From the NCBI GenBank assembly GCA_934155265.1, contig CAKPGU010000005.1, positions 23,189 through 87,188 of the forward strand: a stretch of 64,000 nucleotides of DNA. The letters run 5' to 3'. Numbering within the stretch: position 1 is the first letter of the stretch; the number at the start of each line of letters is the position of its first letter. A program made the position numbers and the translations under genes. Shown piece after piece: positions 51,712-60,919 of the stretch. The DNA comes from an uncultured Clostridia bacterium. Its GTDB lineage: Bacteria > Bacillota > Clostridia > TANB77 > CAG-508. The notes beneath the pieces are model-generated. The model did no database searches. It saw only the letters and a program-made list of their open reading frames with translations, and was not told the DNA's origin.

Positions 51712-53247
51712 TTATATAGCATTATTTAGCCAATTTAACAAAAGATTTAGCATTCTTTCACTTGGAATGTAAATACAAACAGGTTTGTTATCACGAATTG
51801 CACTTCTCCAAATCCATTGTAGTAGCTCACTCAAAGCATATAAATCTTCATCAAAATTCTCACCACTTGGACAATAATTTTTAATAAAGTTATAGTAATG
51901 AGGATTAATAAATCTATTCACTAAATATATTAAGACATTTGCATCTTTATATTGATTAGTTGCTTTTGAATTTATAGGAATGTAATTAGTACTTGAAAAA
52001 TGTCCGCGACTGTTAGAAAAAGAGTCTTTAGCACAATCAAAAACAGACCAGATAACTCTTTTGTTATTATGCTTAAAAGAAGGGGGCAAATTATCTTTAG
52101 TGAATTTGTTAACATTGTTCTTTAACATACTCAAAACTTGTTTATTATTTTCTATATTTTGATAGAAACTATAACTTAAAGTAATTGTATTTTGAACTTT
52201 TCTATTTTTATTCCAAAAAAAGTATAAAGTATTTTTTGAATTTGGATTCTTTGCATAAATATTTCTTTGTATATTGTAGGTATATCCTGGTAAGTAAATA
52301 TTTTTACAAGCTTGTATTCTTTGAGTAAATTCAAAATTTTTATAAAATTTTTTATTATCTAATATAAAAAAGTCTTTATTTTCAAAGTCTATAAAATTTT
52401 CTTCTAGATTATAATTAGAAGAATTTATATTATTTAAACTTTCACTAGAGCCTGAAATAGGAAAAGCTGGTACTGGGTATAAGAAGTGATATTCAGAACC
52501 GTAAAAATCAAAATAATATTTCATCATTTGAGCATCCCATAAATAAGTCATAATAAAAATATCTTTGAAAACTCTAAAAGTTTTTATTGGGAACAATGAA
52601 ATATAATAATATGTATCCTCTTCAAGTTCATGTTTTGCAGTTAATCTATAAACATCATTCTGAATGAAGTAATCTCTTAAACATGAATAGATAGAGGCTA
52701 ATGGTTTTGTATCATCCCAAATAATTAGATTACTAGTATCAGAACTAAGCTTTAAATACCCTTTATTAAATAAAAAAGTTAAATCATCATCACCAAAAGA
52801 ATATATTGAGGCATTTTCTTTTAAAGTTAAAGTATTATCACTTTGAATTTTGATATCTGTGTTTATTCTTTCAGAATTTATTAATTTAGGAAAATCAAAA
52901 ACAGATATAAGAGAATTTATTGCTTCATCAATTACTAAAGTATAGCCAGAGGCATAGTTTACGATTAATTCTGAGTTTTGCAAGAATAACTGGTGAGTAC
53001 AAATAATGTCTTTATTTTCTTTTAGATATTTTTCAAGTGTTATTTTTTTGGGAGGAATACTTTTTACTAAGGCTTTAAAACCTCTAAGTGAAGCTGAATA
53101 TCTTTCTACTTCATCTAAATATGGTACAATAATTAGAAATTTATTATCTGGATTCTTGTTCTTTAAATAATTAATTTTATTTATCATTCCACTAGATTTT
53201 CCACTTCCCATAATTCCATCTATAACATTAATTTTTAATTTTTCCAT
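51712..53247 (-). CDS. P-loop helicase-like replication protein of the element
   Basis: 511 residues from ATG 53247, which has AAAGGAG 9 nt upstream; GTG 53268 lies before that site. Walker A GIMGSGKSS at residues 11-19 and a Walker B-like LVIDEAI near 123; FLIIVPYLDEVERYSASLRGF between them is like motif Ia of phage DEAD-type helicases and origin-binding proteins. The C-terminal half has no motif I recognise except VIYLVNRFINPHYYN, which could be a late helicase motif. Role in replication of the element is inference. Confidence 0.65.
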   Translation of the reverse strand: MEKLKINVIDGIMGSGKSSGMINKINYLKNKNPDNKFLIIVPYLDEVERYSASLRGFKALVKSIPPKKITLEKYLKENKDIICTHQLFLQNSELIVNYASGYTLVIDEAINSLISVFDFPKLINSERINTDIKIQSDNTLTLKENASIYSFGDDDLTFLFNKGYLKLSSDTSNLIIWDDTKPLASIYSCLRDYFIQNDVYRLTAKHELEEDTYYYISLFPIKTFRVFKDIFIMTYLWDAQMMKYYFDFYGSEYHFLYPVPAFPISGSSESLNNINSSNYNLEENFIDFENKDFFILDNKKFYKNFEFTQRIQACKNIYLPGYTYNIQRNIYAKNPNSKNTLYFFWNKNRKVQNTITLSYSFYQNIENNKQVLSMLKNNVNKFTKDNLPPSFKHNNKRVIWSVFDCAKDSFSNSRGHFSSTNYIPINSKATNQYKDANVLIYLVNRFINPHYYNFIKNYCPSGENFDEDLYALSELLQWIWRSAIRDNKPVCIYIPSERMLNLLLNWLNNAI

Positions 53248-53311
53248 AAATTTCAACTCCTTTACCACATTATAACAGCTTTTAGTGAAAAAGCAACTTT
53301 ATATACAAATA

Positions 53312-53596
53312 TTACAGAGTTTTCAAATAAACAAAAAGGAAATTATCAAACTTAAATTCTAATATACTATTATCCTCACTTTGTGATATATTATAAATCG
53401 TTTCAGTTTCTAAGGTAAAAACTTCATTAGTTATACTATCTTTGAATATTATTTTTCCATTCTCTCTTTTGTAATTAGCAGTTACTTTATATAAGTTAAA
53501 ATTGAAATGAATAATTCCATCAATTTCAACATGTATATCTTTTGAATTTAGCTTAGAAATAACTTGTTCTAATTCTTTTTCAAATATTCTTATCAT
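53312..53596 (-). CDS. Hypothetical small element protein
   Basis: 94 residues from ATG 53596 (AAAGGA 8 nt upstream; ATG 53605 is inside that site). A short helix (IFEKELEQVISKL) then about five beta strands (IHVEIDGIIHFNFNLYKVTANY). Not recognised. It lies between the recombinase and the helicase-like gene on the same strand, where small excision or replication proteins often sit, but it has no helix-turn-helix. Confidence 0.65.
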   Translation of the reverse strand: MIRIFEKELEQVISKLNSKDIHVEIDGIIHFNFNLYKVTANYKRENGKIIFKDSITNEVFTLETETIYNISQSEDNSILEFKFDNFLFVYLKTL

Positions 53597-53654
53597 ATAT
53601 ACCATCCTTTCTTTATCATTGTAATAGTTTAGTATTAAATATTAATTTTGTAAA

Positions 53655-54594
53655 TTAGAGTATTTTTATTCTTTCTTTATAGTTAGATATATTATCTAAA
53701 GGACTAAATACATCAAAATCTACTTTCAAATCATGTCCAAATAAATCAACATACTTTTGAGTTATTTGAATTGAGCTATGACCTAATATTCTTTGTAATT
53801 TTAAGACATTACCACCATTTTGAATATATTGTTTTGCAAAATAATGTCTGAATGAGTGAATCCTTGTTGTGTTTACACCTCTTTTGTGATTATACTTTTT
53901 TATGATATTGCCAAGTGAATCTTTTGACAATTTTTCTCCCTCTAAATTGCAAAACAAAAAGTCAGTTTTTTCTCCGTTTTCTAAATCTTAAATATTCTAA
54001 TAATATTTTTTTTACTGTTTTACCCATTGGAATAATAATTGATTTTCTATTTTTAGTAACTTTAATATAAATTAATTCATTGTCAAAATCCAAATCCTCA
54101 ATTTTTATATTTCTTAAACTTCTACTTCTTACACCAGTTGCAACTAGAAAATTTATAATTACCCAAGTACGATATTCAGCAAAAGAGCATTTTTTCATAT
54201 TAGGTTTTTTTAGTAATTGCTGTATTTCATTATCAGTATAAAGTTCAATTTCAATATTATTTTCTTTTATTTCAGATATTTTAAAAGAATTTATATATTC
54301 ATTTCGCATTAGATAATACAAAACACAACGAATAGCTCTAATTCTTATATTAATTGTTGAATCTTTTAAGCCTTTAGATTTTAGCTTCATGATATATCCT
54401 GATACAACACTTTTGGACATATCTAGTTTTAGATTAAAATTTTCAAAAGTATTATTTATATAATTTATAAAATAAGTAAAACATTCATCATAGTTTTTTA
54501 TTGTGCTTTTTGATAAATTTTTAACTTTGCAGTCTAATAAAAATTCCTCTTTTGCTTCAGTTAGATTAGAAAAATCTTTTTTAATTGTTATCAT
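53655..54594 (-). pseudogene. int: Tyrosine recombinase/integrase, frameshifted
   Basis: Two overlapping reading frames make one phage-type integrase of about 312 residues. N-terminal part (54594 to 53962): SAM-like core-binding domain (STIKNYDECFTYFINYINN), then catalytic Arg in ATGVRSRSLRNI and Lys in IYIKVTKNRKSIIIP. C-terminal part (to 53655): HSFRHYF, LGHSS and the nucleophile Tyr in QKYVDL. The break is at a run of six T at 53966-53971 (A on the coding strand); one base fewer gives continuous reading into KTDFLFCNLEGEKLS. ATG 54594 is preferred for its spacing from GAGGTG. It may be a real inactivation, programmed slippage or an assembly error. Confidence 0.82.
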
Positions 54595-54634
54595 ATACAT
54601 TTCACCTCTTTTCTTTTTGGGTGAAATAACCTAA

Positions 54635-54688
54635 AAAAGGGGCACCAGATTAGGATATTTTCACCTTAAAATCTGTTGCCTCTTTTTA
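54635..54688. terminator. Bidirectional terminator between the tRNA and the integrase gene
   Basis: AAAAAGGGGCACCAGATT pairs with AATCTGTTGCCTCTTTTT; T runs on both strands. A related sequence, AAAAAGGGGCTCCAGATT, lies inside the left end near 47792-47810. Confidence 0.65.
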
Positions 54689-54811
54689 TAAAATAAAAAA
54701 TACCAATGCCGTAAAGACATTGATATTCCTAAGATTGGTGCACCATCTCGGAATCGAACCGAGGACCGCCAGATTAAGAGTCTGTTGCTCTACCAGCTGA
54801 GCTAATGGTGC
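54683..54811. repeat. Right 129-bp repeat (attachment-site candidate)
   Basis: Copy of 47597-47725, containing the intact tRNA-Lys and its terminator (CAATGTC/GGCATTG, then T on the minus strand). Confidence 0.88.
54739..54811 (-). tRNA. tRNA-Lys(CTT)
   Basis: 73 nt: acceptor GCACCAT/ATGGTGC with discriminator A, D arm GCTC-AGCTGGTA-GAGC, anticodon loop CTCTTAA with anticodon CTT, T arm CTCGG-TTCGATT-CCGAG. CCA is not encoded. All consensus positions are intact, so this is the functional copy. Confidence 0.95.
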
Positions 54812-54921
54812 ATATAAAATTAACTTATTATAAATATCATACTAACTCAATTGGCTTAATTTAAGTAGATAATATAACAAAAACAATTATAATACTAAAA
54901 AAAAGAAATGTCAAGATTTAC

Positions 54922-54950
54922 TTGTAAAAAAAGTAAAAATGTGTTATAGT
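54922..54950 (+). promoter_or_regulatory. Promoter of the ABC-F gene
   Basis: TTGTAA, 17 bases, TATAGT, about 69 nt before the ATG. Confidence 0.6.
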
Positions 54951-55018
54951 ATATGAGCATAAAAAGAGAAAATAAAGGTAAAGTAAATAGAAAAGTGCGA
55001 GAAAGGAAGGGATAAACA

Positions 55019-56599
55019 ATGTTGACAGCAAATGGAGTAACTGTTAGATTTGGAAAAAGAATCCTATTTGAAGATGTAAATATAAAATTTGGAAAAGGAA
55101 ATTGCTATGGAATAATAGGAGCAAATGGAGCAGGAAAATCAACATTTTTAAAAGTTTTATCAGGTGAACTAGAACCAAGCAAAGGAGATGTATCATTAGA
55201 AAAAGGAGAAAGACTATCAATATTAAAACAAGACCACTTTGCATTTGAGGAATATACTGTAATGGATACAGTAATAATGGGAAACAAAGAATTATATGAC
55301 ATAATGAAAGAAAAAGAAGCAATATATATGAAACCTGATTTTTCAGAAGAAGATGGAATGAAAGCAGCAAAACTTGAAGAAAGATTTGCAGAACTAGATG
55401 GTTGGAATGCAGAATCAGATGCTGCAATATTATTAAATGACTTAGGAATAATACCAGAAAATCATTACAAATTAATGAGTGAATTAGAAGCAAGAGAGAA
55501 AGTAAAAGTATTGTTAGCACAAGCTTTATTTGGAAATCCTGATGTATTATTACTAGACGAACCAACAAATGACTTAGATTTAAAAAGTATAAATTGGTTA
55601 CAAGAATTTTTAATAAATTTTGAAAATACAGTAATTGTAGTATCACATGATAGATATTTCTTAAACAAAGTATGTACACATATTGCAGATGTGGACTTTG
55701 GAAAAATAAAAGTATATCCAGGAAACTATGATTTCTGGTATGAATCAAGTCAGTTAGCATTAAAACAAATGAGAGAACAAAACAAAAAGAAAGAAGAAAA
55801 AATTAAAGAATTACAAGACTTCATTGCAAGATTTAGTGCTAATGCTTCAAAATCAAAACAAGCAACATCAAGAAAAAAGACTTTGGAAAAAATTGAATTA
55901 GATGAAATAAAACCATCAAATAGAAAATATCCATATGTAGATTTCAAACCAGATAGAGAACCAGGAAAAGAAATATTACAAGTTAAAAATATTTCAAAAA
56001 CAATAAATGGAGAAAAAATATTAGATAATATATCATTTACAGTAAAAACTGGTGATAAAATTGCATTTTTGGCAGATAATGAAAATGCAAAAACAGTATT
56101 ATTCCAAATAATTGCAGGAGAAATGAAACCAGATGAAGGAGAACTAGTATGGGGAACAACAATAACTCAAAGCTATTTTCCTAAAGATAATAACTACTTA
56201 TTTGATACAGATGAAAGCTTAACAGAATGGCTTAGAAAATATTCAAAAGATCCTGATGAAACATATGTTAGAGGATTTTTAGGAAGAATGCTATTTTCTG
56301 GAGATGAAGCTTTAAAATCAGCAAATGTAATTTCAGGTGGAGAAAAAGTAAGATGTGTATTAGCAAAAATGATGCTTTCAGGGGCAAATTTCTTAATATT
56401 TGATGAACCTACAAACCATTTAGATATGGAAAGTATTACATCAGTAAATGAAGGAATGAGCAAGTTTAAAGGAAATATATTATTTACATCACATGACCAT
56501 CAACTTACTCAAACCGTAGCAAATAGAATTATAGATATTAAATCAGACAAAGTTATAGACAGAGAAGTAACATATAATGAATACCTTGGAATTGAATAG
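55019..56599 (+). CDS. ABC-F family ATPase (YbiT-like)
   Basis: 526 residues, two ABC domains without membrane spans; ABC-F proteins work on the ribosome. Domain 1: GANGAGKST near 36-44, LLLDEPTNDLDL; its signature is degenerate (LMSELEAREK in place of LSGGE), as in YbiT. Domain 2: the Walker A position reads ADNENAKT, lacking the Gly-rich loop, but the signature VISGGEKVR and FDEPTNHLDM are intact. The linker (about 240-300) is charged and coiled, as is usual for ABC-F. AAGGAAGG upstream. One ATP site therefore looks impaired. Confidence 0.88.
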   Translation: MLTANGVTVRFGKRILFEDVNIKFGKGNCYGIIGANGAGKSTFLKVLSGELEPSKGDVSLEKGERLSILKQDHFAFEEYTVMDTVIMGNKELYDIMKEKEAIYMKPDFSEEDGMKAAKLEERFAELDGWNAESDAAILLNDLGIIPENHYKLMSELEAREKVKVLLAQALFGNPDVLLLDEPTNDLDLKSINWLQEFLINFENTVIVVSHDRYFLNKVCTHIADVDFGKIKVYPGNYDFWYESSQLALKQMREQNKKKEEKIKELQDFIARFSANASKSKQATSRKKTLEKIELDEIKPSNRKYPYVDFKPDREPGKEILQVKNISKTINGEKILDNISFTVKTGDKIAFLADNENAKTVLFQIIAGEMKPDEGELVWGTTITQSYFPKDNNYLFDTDESLTEWLRKYSKDPDETYVRGFLGRMLFSGDEALKSANVISGGEKVRCVLAKMMLSGANFLIFDEPTNHLDMESITSVNEGMSKFKGNILFTSHDHQLTQTVANRIIDIKSDKVIDREVTYNEYLGIE

Positions 56600-56604
56600 A
56601 AATT

Positions 56605-57231
56605 TTACAAAAATAATCCTAAAATTCCAATTACACCAAATAAAATAAAGATACTATTTGATAAAATTTCTATAATATTATTAGAAAACTTTGAACCTAG
56701 CCATTTTCCAAAGAAAATAGCTATAGAATCACTTGCAACCATGCCACAAATAGAACCTAAGATAAGAGGAATTTTAAAATTAGGATGTTCTATTCCAAGA
56801 CCAATAGATGTAAGAAATGTTTTATCACCTAATTCGCCAACAGCAATAGCACAAGCAACAAGTAAAGTACAGTTTTTAGTTAAATTACTTAAAAATTTAA
56901 TAATATGAGATTCAGAATCCGTTTCAGAGGTTGTTTCCGTAGAAGCGGATTCTTTTGTGGTTAAAAAACCTATGAAACCGAAAATCAAAAATGTACAATA
57001 AGTAAATAGTTTTAAATAGAAAACAAAATTATCATTATCAATAGTACCAATTTTACTTCCAAAAGTAATTGCTAATCCATGACTTAAAAGTGTTCCTAAA
57101 GCAACACCTAATAGAATATGATGTGTTTTATTTCTAGCGGAAAAAGACAAAACCAAAATTTGAGTTTTATCACCTAATTCAGAAAGAAAAATAAATATAA
57201 ATGAAACTATAAAAGGATAAATATATTGCAT
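56605..57231 (-). CDS. GDT1/TMEM165 (UPF0016) family cation transporter
   Basis: 208 residues, six probable membrane segments in two repeats. The paired family motif E-x-G-D-K-T/S appears twice: LSELGDKTQILVLS near residue 16 and VGELGDKTFLTSIG near 128. Family members move Mn2+ or Ca2+ out of the cytoplasm. A Thr/Glu/Ser loop (about 95-110) joins the halves. Convergent with the ABC-F gene, whose stop is only 5 nt away. I see no yybP-ykoY manganese riboswitch in the short upstream region. Confidence 0.92.
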   Translation of the reverse strand: MQYIYPFIVSFIFIFLSELGDKTQILVLSFSARNKTHHILLGVALGTLLSHGLAITFGSKIGTIDNDNFVFYLKLFTYCTFLIFGFIGFLTTKESASTETTSETDSESHIIKFLSNLTKNCTLLVACAIAVGELGDKTFLTSIGLGIEHPNFKIPLILGSICGMVASDSIAIFFGKWLGSKFSNNIIEILSNSIFILFGVIGILGLFL

Positions 57232-57384
57232 AAAAAGACCTCACTTTTTTCATAATATGAAGAGAAAAAGAAAAAAAGAACCATACGGAAATGCTAGTTT
57301 TGTGAAAATTAGGTGAAAAAACTTTACAAAGTAAAAAGAAAATGGTAATATTAGCACAGAACAAAAAATGAGGAGGAGAAATTC

Positions 57385-58512
57385 GTGATTCAAGTTGAAA
57401 ATATTACAAAAAGATACGGAAGCTTTACAGCCGTAGAGAATATTAATTTTGAAATTGAAGAAGGAGAAATAGTCGGATTCTTAGGACCAAATGGTGCTGG
57501 AAAAAGTACAACAATGAATATGATAACAGGATTTATTGAACCAACATCAGGAAAAATAATTGTAGATGGATACGACATTTCTAAAAAACCAAGAAAAGCC
57601 AAAAGACAAATTGGATATATGCCAGAAGGAGTGCCACTATATAGCGATTTAACTGTAAAAGAGTTTGTAACATATATGGCAGAACTAAAAGGTGTACCAA
57701 GAAAGGAAAAGAAAGAAAAAGTACAAAAAGCAATTAAAGAAACAGGATTAACAGATGTACAAAATAAACTAACAAGAAATTTATCAAGAGGATATAAGCA
57801 AAGAGTAAGTATGGCTGGAGCTTTAGTAAGTAATCCAAAAGTAATAATACTTGATGAACCAACAGTAGGGTTAGATCCAAAACAAGTTACGGAAATAAGA
57901 GCTTTAATAAAAGAACTTGGAAAAGAACATACTGTAATATTAAGTTCTCACATATTATCAGAAGTAAGCCAAATCTGTAATAGAGTAATAATAATTAATA
58001 ATGGAAAGATTGTTGCAATTGATACACCAGAAAATCTTGAGAAGAAAGTTGTTAAAGATAATTCTGTATATGTAACAGTAGAAGACAATGATAATAAAAT
58101 TGAAACAATAAAAGAAAAATTACCAGAAATAAAAGAGATAAAATTAGTTACAGAAAATGAAGATAAAACTAAAAAATATATTATAACAGCAGATGAAGAT
58201 GTTGATTTAAGAAAAAGTATTTTCGAAACATTTGCAAAAGAGGGAATTACAATTTTCGAAATGAAAAAATCTGATGCTACTCTTGAAGATGCATTTATGC
58301 AATTAATTGATTCAAAAGAAGAAACAAATGTTGAAGAGAATAAAGAAACTGAAAAGTTAGAAGAACAACCAACAGAAAATGAAGAAGACAAAGAAAATTT
58401 AGAAGAATCAATTAATAATGAAGAAAAACAAGAAGTACCAAAAGAAAATGCAAATGAAGAAAACGAAAATAATGGTGAAGAAAATAAAACAGAAGAAGGG
58501 GGACAAGAATAA
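57385..58512 (+). CDS. ABC transporter ATP-binding protein, GldA-like, with acidic tail
   Basis: 375 residues. Walker A GPNGAGKST at 34-42, signature LSRGYKQRV (Arg replaces the second Gly), Walker B VIILDEPTVGLDP. The ABC core with its extra C-terminal domain ends near 310; the last ~65 residues are almost all Glu, Asn and Lys and probably disordered. GTG start with AGGAGGAG upstream. It overlaps the permease gene by one base, so the two are translationally coupled. Together with the next two genes it forms a GldA/GldF/GldG-type system. Confidence 0.9.
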   Translation: MIQVENITKRYGSFTAVENINFEIEEGEIVGFLGPNGAGKSTTMNMITGFIEPTSGKIIVDGYDISKKPRKAKRQIGYMPEGVPLYSDLTVKEFVTYMAELKGVPRKEKKEKVQKAIKETGLTDVQNKLTRNLSRGYKQRVSMAGALVSNPKVIILDEPTVGLDPKQVTEIRALIKELGKEHTVILSSHILSEVSQICNRVIIINNGKIVAIDTPENLEKKVVKDNSVYVTVEDNDNKIETIKEKLPEIKEIKLVTENEDKTKKYIITADEDVDLRKSIFETFAKEGITIFEMKKSDATLEDAFMQLIDSKEETNVEENKETEKLEEQPTENEEDKENLEESINNEEKQEVPKENANEENENNGEENKTEEGGQE

Positions 58513-59195
58513 TGTGGGCAGTATTTAAAAAAGAGCTAAAGAGCTACTTTTTATCTCCAATAGGATATGTAGTAATAGGAATACTTTTATTAGTATGTAG
58601 TATATTCTTTTATTTAACAACTGTACAATATGCAAGTGTAGATTTAGGGGGATTATACTTTTATGTTGCATTATATGGATTAATAATAACAGTACCAATA
58701 TTAACAATGAGAATGTTTGCAGAAGAAAGAAAAACAGGAACAGAACAATTAATATTAACATCACAAGTAGGAATAACTGGAGTTGTATTAGGAAAGTTCT
58801 TAGCAGCAATGGCAGTAATCGTTATAGCATTATTAATGTCATTTATGTATTTTGGAATAATGTGTTATTTTGGAAATCCAAATATATTAGTGTTATTAGT
58901 AACAATGTTAGGATTTATACTAATTAGTGGAGCAGCAGTTTCAGTAGGAATGTTTGCTTCAAGTATAACTGAAAATCAAGTAATAGCGGGAATTATAACA
59001 ATAGCATTTTTGATAATAACATTATTTACTCAAAATCTAGACATTGGATTACCAGATATATCAATAATGAGTTATTATCAAAATTTCCCAAGTGGAGTAA
59101 TTGCATTAAAAGATGTTGTAGGTCCATTAACACTTGCAATGATGTTTATAGCATTTACAATTATAGTAATGCAAAGAAGAAAATTAGTTAAATAG
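58512..59195 (+). CDS. ABC-2 type permease, GldF-like
   Basis: 227 residues, six hydrophobic segments. N-terminal KELKSYFLSPIGYVVIGILLL and the cytoplasmic motif RMFAEERKTGTEQLILTSQVG are typical of GldF/YhaP-like permeases. It starts in the stop codon of the ATPase gene. The substrate is unknown. Confidence 0.9.
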   Translation: MWAVFKKELKSYFLSPIGYVVIGILLLVCSIFFYLTTVQYASVDLGGLYFYVALYGLIITVPILTMRMFAEERKTGTEQLILTSQVGITGVVLGKFLAAMAVIVIALLMSFMYFGIMCYFGNPNILVLLVTMLGFILISGAAVSVGMFASSITENQVIAGIITIAFLIITLFTQNLDIGLPDISIMSYYQNFPSGVIALKDVVGPLTLAMMFIAFTIIVMQRRKLVK

Positions 59196-59211
59196 ATAGG
59201 AGAGGGAAAAA

Positions 59212-60726
59212 GTGAAAAAAGAGAAAAAGGTCAAAGAAAAAAAAGAAAAGAAAGTCAAAGTGAAAAAAGAAAAAAGTCCAAAAAAATTCTTTGAAATTAT
59301 AAAAAATAAATGGCTAATAAAAGGCACAACAACTCTTCTTTTAGTAGCTATAATAATAGCATGTTATGCGTTAATAAATTATGGAGTATCTAAACTAAAA
59401 ATAGAAAATATTGACTGTACTGAAAAGAAATTATATTCTTTATCAGATGAGACAAAGACAAAAATGAAAAACTTAGATAAAGATGTAACAATTCAATTAA
59501 TAAATATGAGTAATTCTAGCTATGTAATTGAATATGCAAATAAGTATCCAGCTGTAAGTAAAAAAATAAATGTTGAAGAAATATCAGATTTATCATCAAG
59601 AGTTGATTTACAAACAAAGTATAATTTAAGTGAATCAGATGGATTAATAGTTGTAAAATCAGGAGAGAAAGAAAAAACATTAACATTAAATGATTTATAC
59701 ACATATGATTATTCTTCAAGTGAACAGATAGATAAAACAGAAGAAGCAATAACAAATGCTATTATAGAAGTAACATTAGATGTAAAACCACATGTGTATA
59801 TACTTTCAGGAAAAACATATTATAATACAGAACAAGCATTATCATCAGTAGTTACAAAATTAAAAGATGAATCTAATGATATAGATTATTTAGACATATT
59901 AACTAAAGGTGAAGTTCCAGCAGATTGTAATTGTTTAGTAATTACAACATTAAAACAAGACTTATCAGATTTAGAAAGAGATAAAATATTAGAGTATATT
60001 AATAATGGTGGAAAAATATTAATGCTATCATCTCAAAATATGTTGGCAGATGATACACCAAATTTAGATAAAATATTAGAACAATATGGAATAACAATAG
60101 GATATGGAAGTGTATTTGAACAAGATAGTAGTAAAATGTTACAAAATTCACCTAATATAATAATATCAGATGTTAGTGCAAGCTTTATGAGTAAATTAGA
60201 TATGCAAATAAAAATGTGTCTTATAAATGCAGGAAAAATTCAATTTGCAGATGATGATAAATTAAAAGAAATAGGTGTAACATATGAAACTATAGCATCA
60301 ACAAGTGATAAAGCATTTGTAAGAACTAATTTTGATATTAATTCGACATCAAAAGCAGAAGGAGATAGTGAAGAAGGTGCAGCTATAGTTGGAGCAAATG
60401 TAACAAAAACTGTTGCAGATGATAAAAAATCACAATTGATAATATATTCAAATGAATTATTTGCATCAGATGTACAAATACCAATAAGTGCACAATATTA
60501 CACATATGCAGTGCAATTATATAATAATGAAGATGTTATATTAAATTCAATTTCACATTTAACAGAAAGAGAAGACACTATTTCTATAAGAAAGACTAAT
60601 GAAAGTGAAAAATATTCAGTTACTGATCAAGAAGATATTATTATAAAAACAATAATATTTGTTGTTCCTATGTTAATTATATTAATAGGAATTGGAGTAT
60701 GGATTTCTAGAAGAAGAAAAATGTAG
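59212..60726 (+). CDS. GldG-like ABC transporter accessory protein
   Basis: 504 residues. A very basic N-terminus (30 residues mostly Lys/Glu), membrane segment about 40-60, a large outside domain (about 65-470) of the gliding-motility auxiliary type (YSLSDETKTKMKNLDKDVTIQLIN, AITNAIIEVTLDVKPHVYILSGKTYYNTEQALSS, GGKILMLSSQNM), and a second membrane segment about 480-498 followed by SRRRKM. GTG start with GGAGAGGG upstream, 16 nt after the permease. In bacteria that do not glide this trio is an exporter-like system of unknown role. Confidence 0.85.
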   Translation: MKKEKKVKEKKEKKVKVKKEKSPKKFFEIIKNKWLIKGTTTLLLVAIIIACYALINYGVSKLKIENIDCTEKKLYSLSDETKTKMKNLDKDVTIQLINMSNSSYVIEYANKYPAVSKKINVEEISDLSSRVDLQTKYNLSESDGLIVVKSGEKEKTLTLNDLYTYDYSSSEQIDKTEEAITNAIIEVTLDVKPHVYILSGKTYYNTEQALSSVVTKLKDESNDIDYLDILTKGEVPADCNCLVITTLKQDLSDLERDKILEYINNGGKILMLSSQNMLADDTPNLDKILEQYGITIGYGSVFEQDSSKMLQNSPNIIISDVSASFMSKLDMQIKMCLINAGKIQFADDDKLKEIGVTYETIASTSDKAFVRTNFDINSTSKAEGDSEEGAAIVGANVTKTVADDKKSQLIIYSNELFASDVQIPISAQYYTYAVQLYNNEDVILNSISHLTEREDTISIRKTNESEKYSVTDQEDIIIKTIIFVVPMLIILIGIGVWISRRRKM

Positions 60727-60755
60727 ATAATTTATTGTTTTGTAAATAATTATAT

Positions 60756-60864
60756 AATAAAAAATATCATTTTAAAGTTTAACTAGGTGTTTTAAATTTG
60801 GTGAAAACAAATTTAAAATAGCAGAGCATCCAAAGTTAAACTGCAAAATGATATTTTTTTATTA
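60756..60864. repeat. Two-level stem element between the Gld-type operon and the YkvI-like gene
   Basis: Outer arms TAATAAAAAATATCATTTT (from 60756) and AAAATGATATTTTTTTATTA (to 60864), a middle stem AGTTTAAC/GTTAAACT, and an inner stem TTTTAAATTTG with its mate (about 60790-60818). Read on the minus strand, the inner arms (CTGCTA...CACCTAG) resemble those of 34664-34775. Confidence 0.68.
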
Positions 60865-60919
60865 TATAAATGTTTGAATATTTAAAAATTTTATTAATAT
60901 ACTGATACAAGAGGTGCAT

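Larger units (their letters stand above)
47597..54811. mobile_element. Integrative element of about 7.1 kb at tRNA-Lys (probable)
   Basis: Bracketed by direct repeats 47597-47725 and 54683-54811, 129 bp each with about 6 differences, each a tRNA-Lys(CTT) sequence plus its terminator. Inside: tyrosine recombinase next to the right repeat, a P-loop helicase-like gene, a small unknown gene, a sortase with its substrate, a ribbon-helix-helix regulator and a toxin-antitoxin-like locus. A full-length tRNA duplication is more than the usual 3'-end duplication, so the exact crossover is not resolved. The recombinase is frameshifted, so the element may be fixed. Confidence 0.7.

Noticed and set aside
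57232..57384. yybP-ykoY manganese riboswitch before the GDT1-family gene
   Set aside because: The 150-nt spacer shows no conserved stems of that riboswitch and is shared with a divergent gene.
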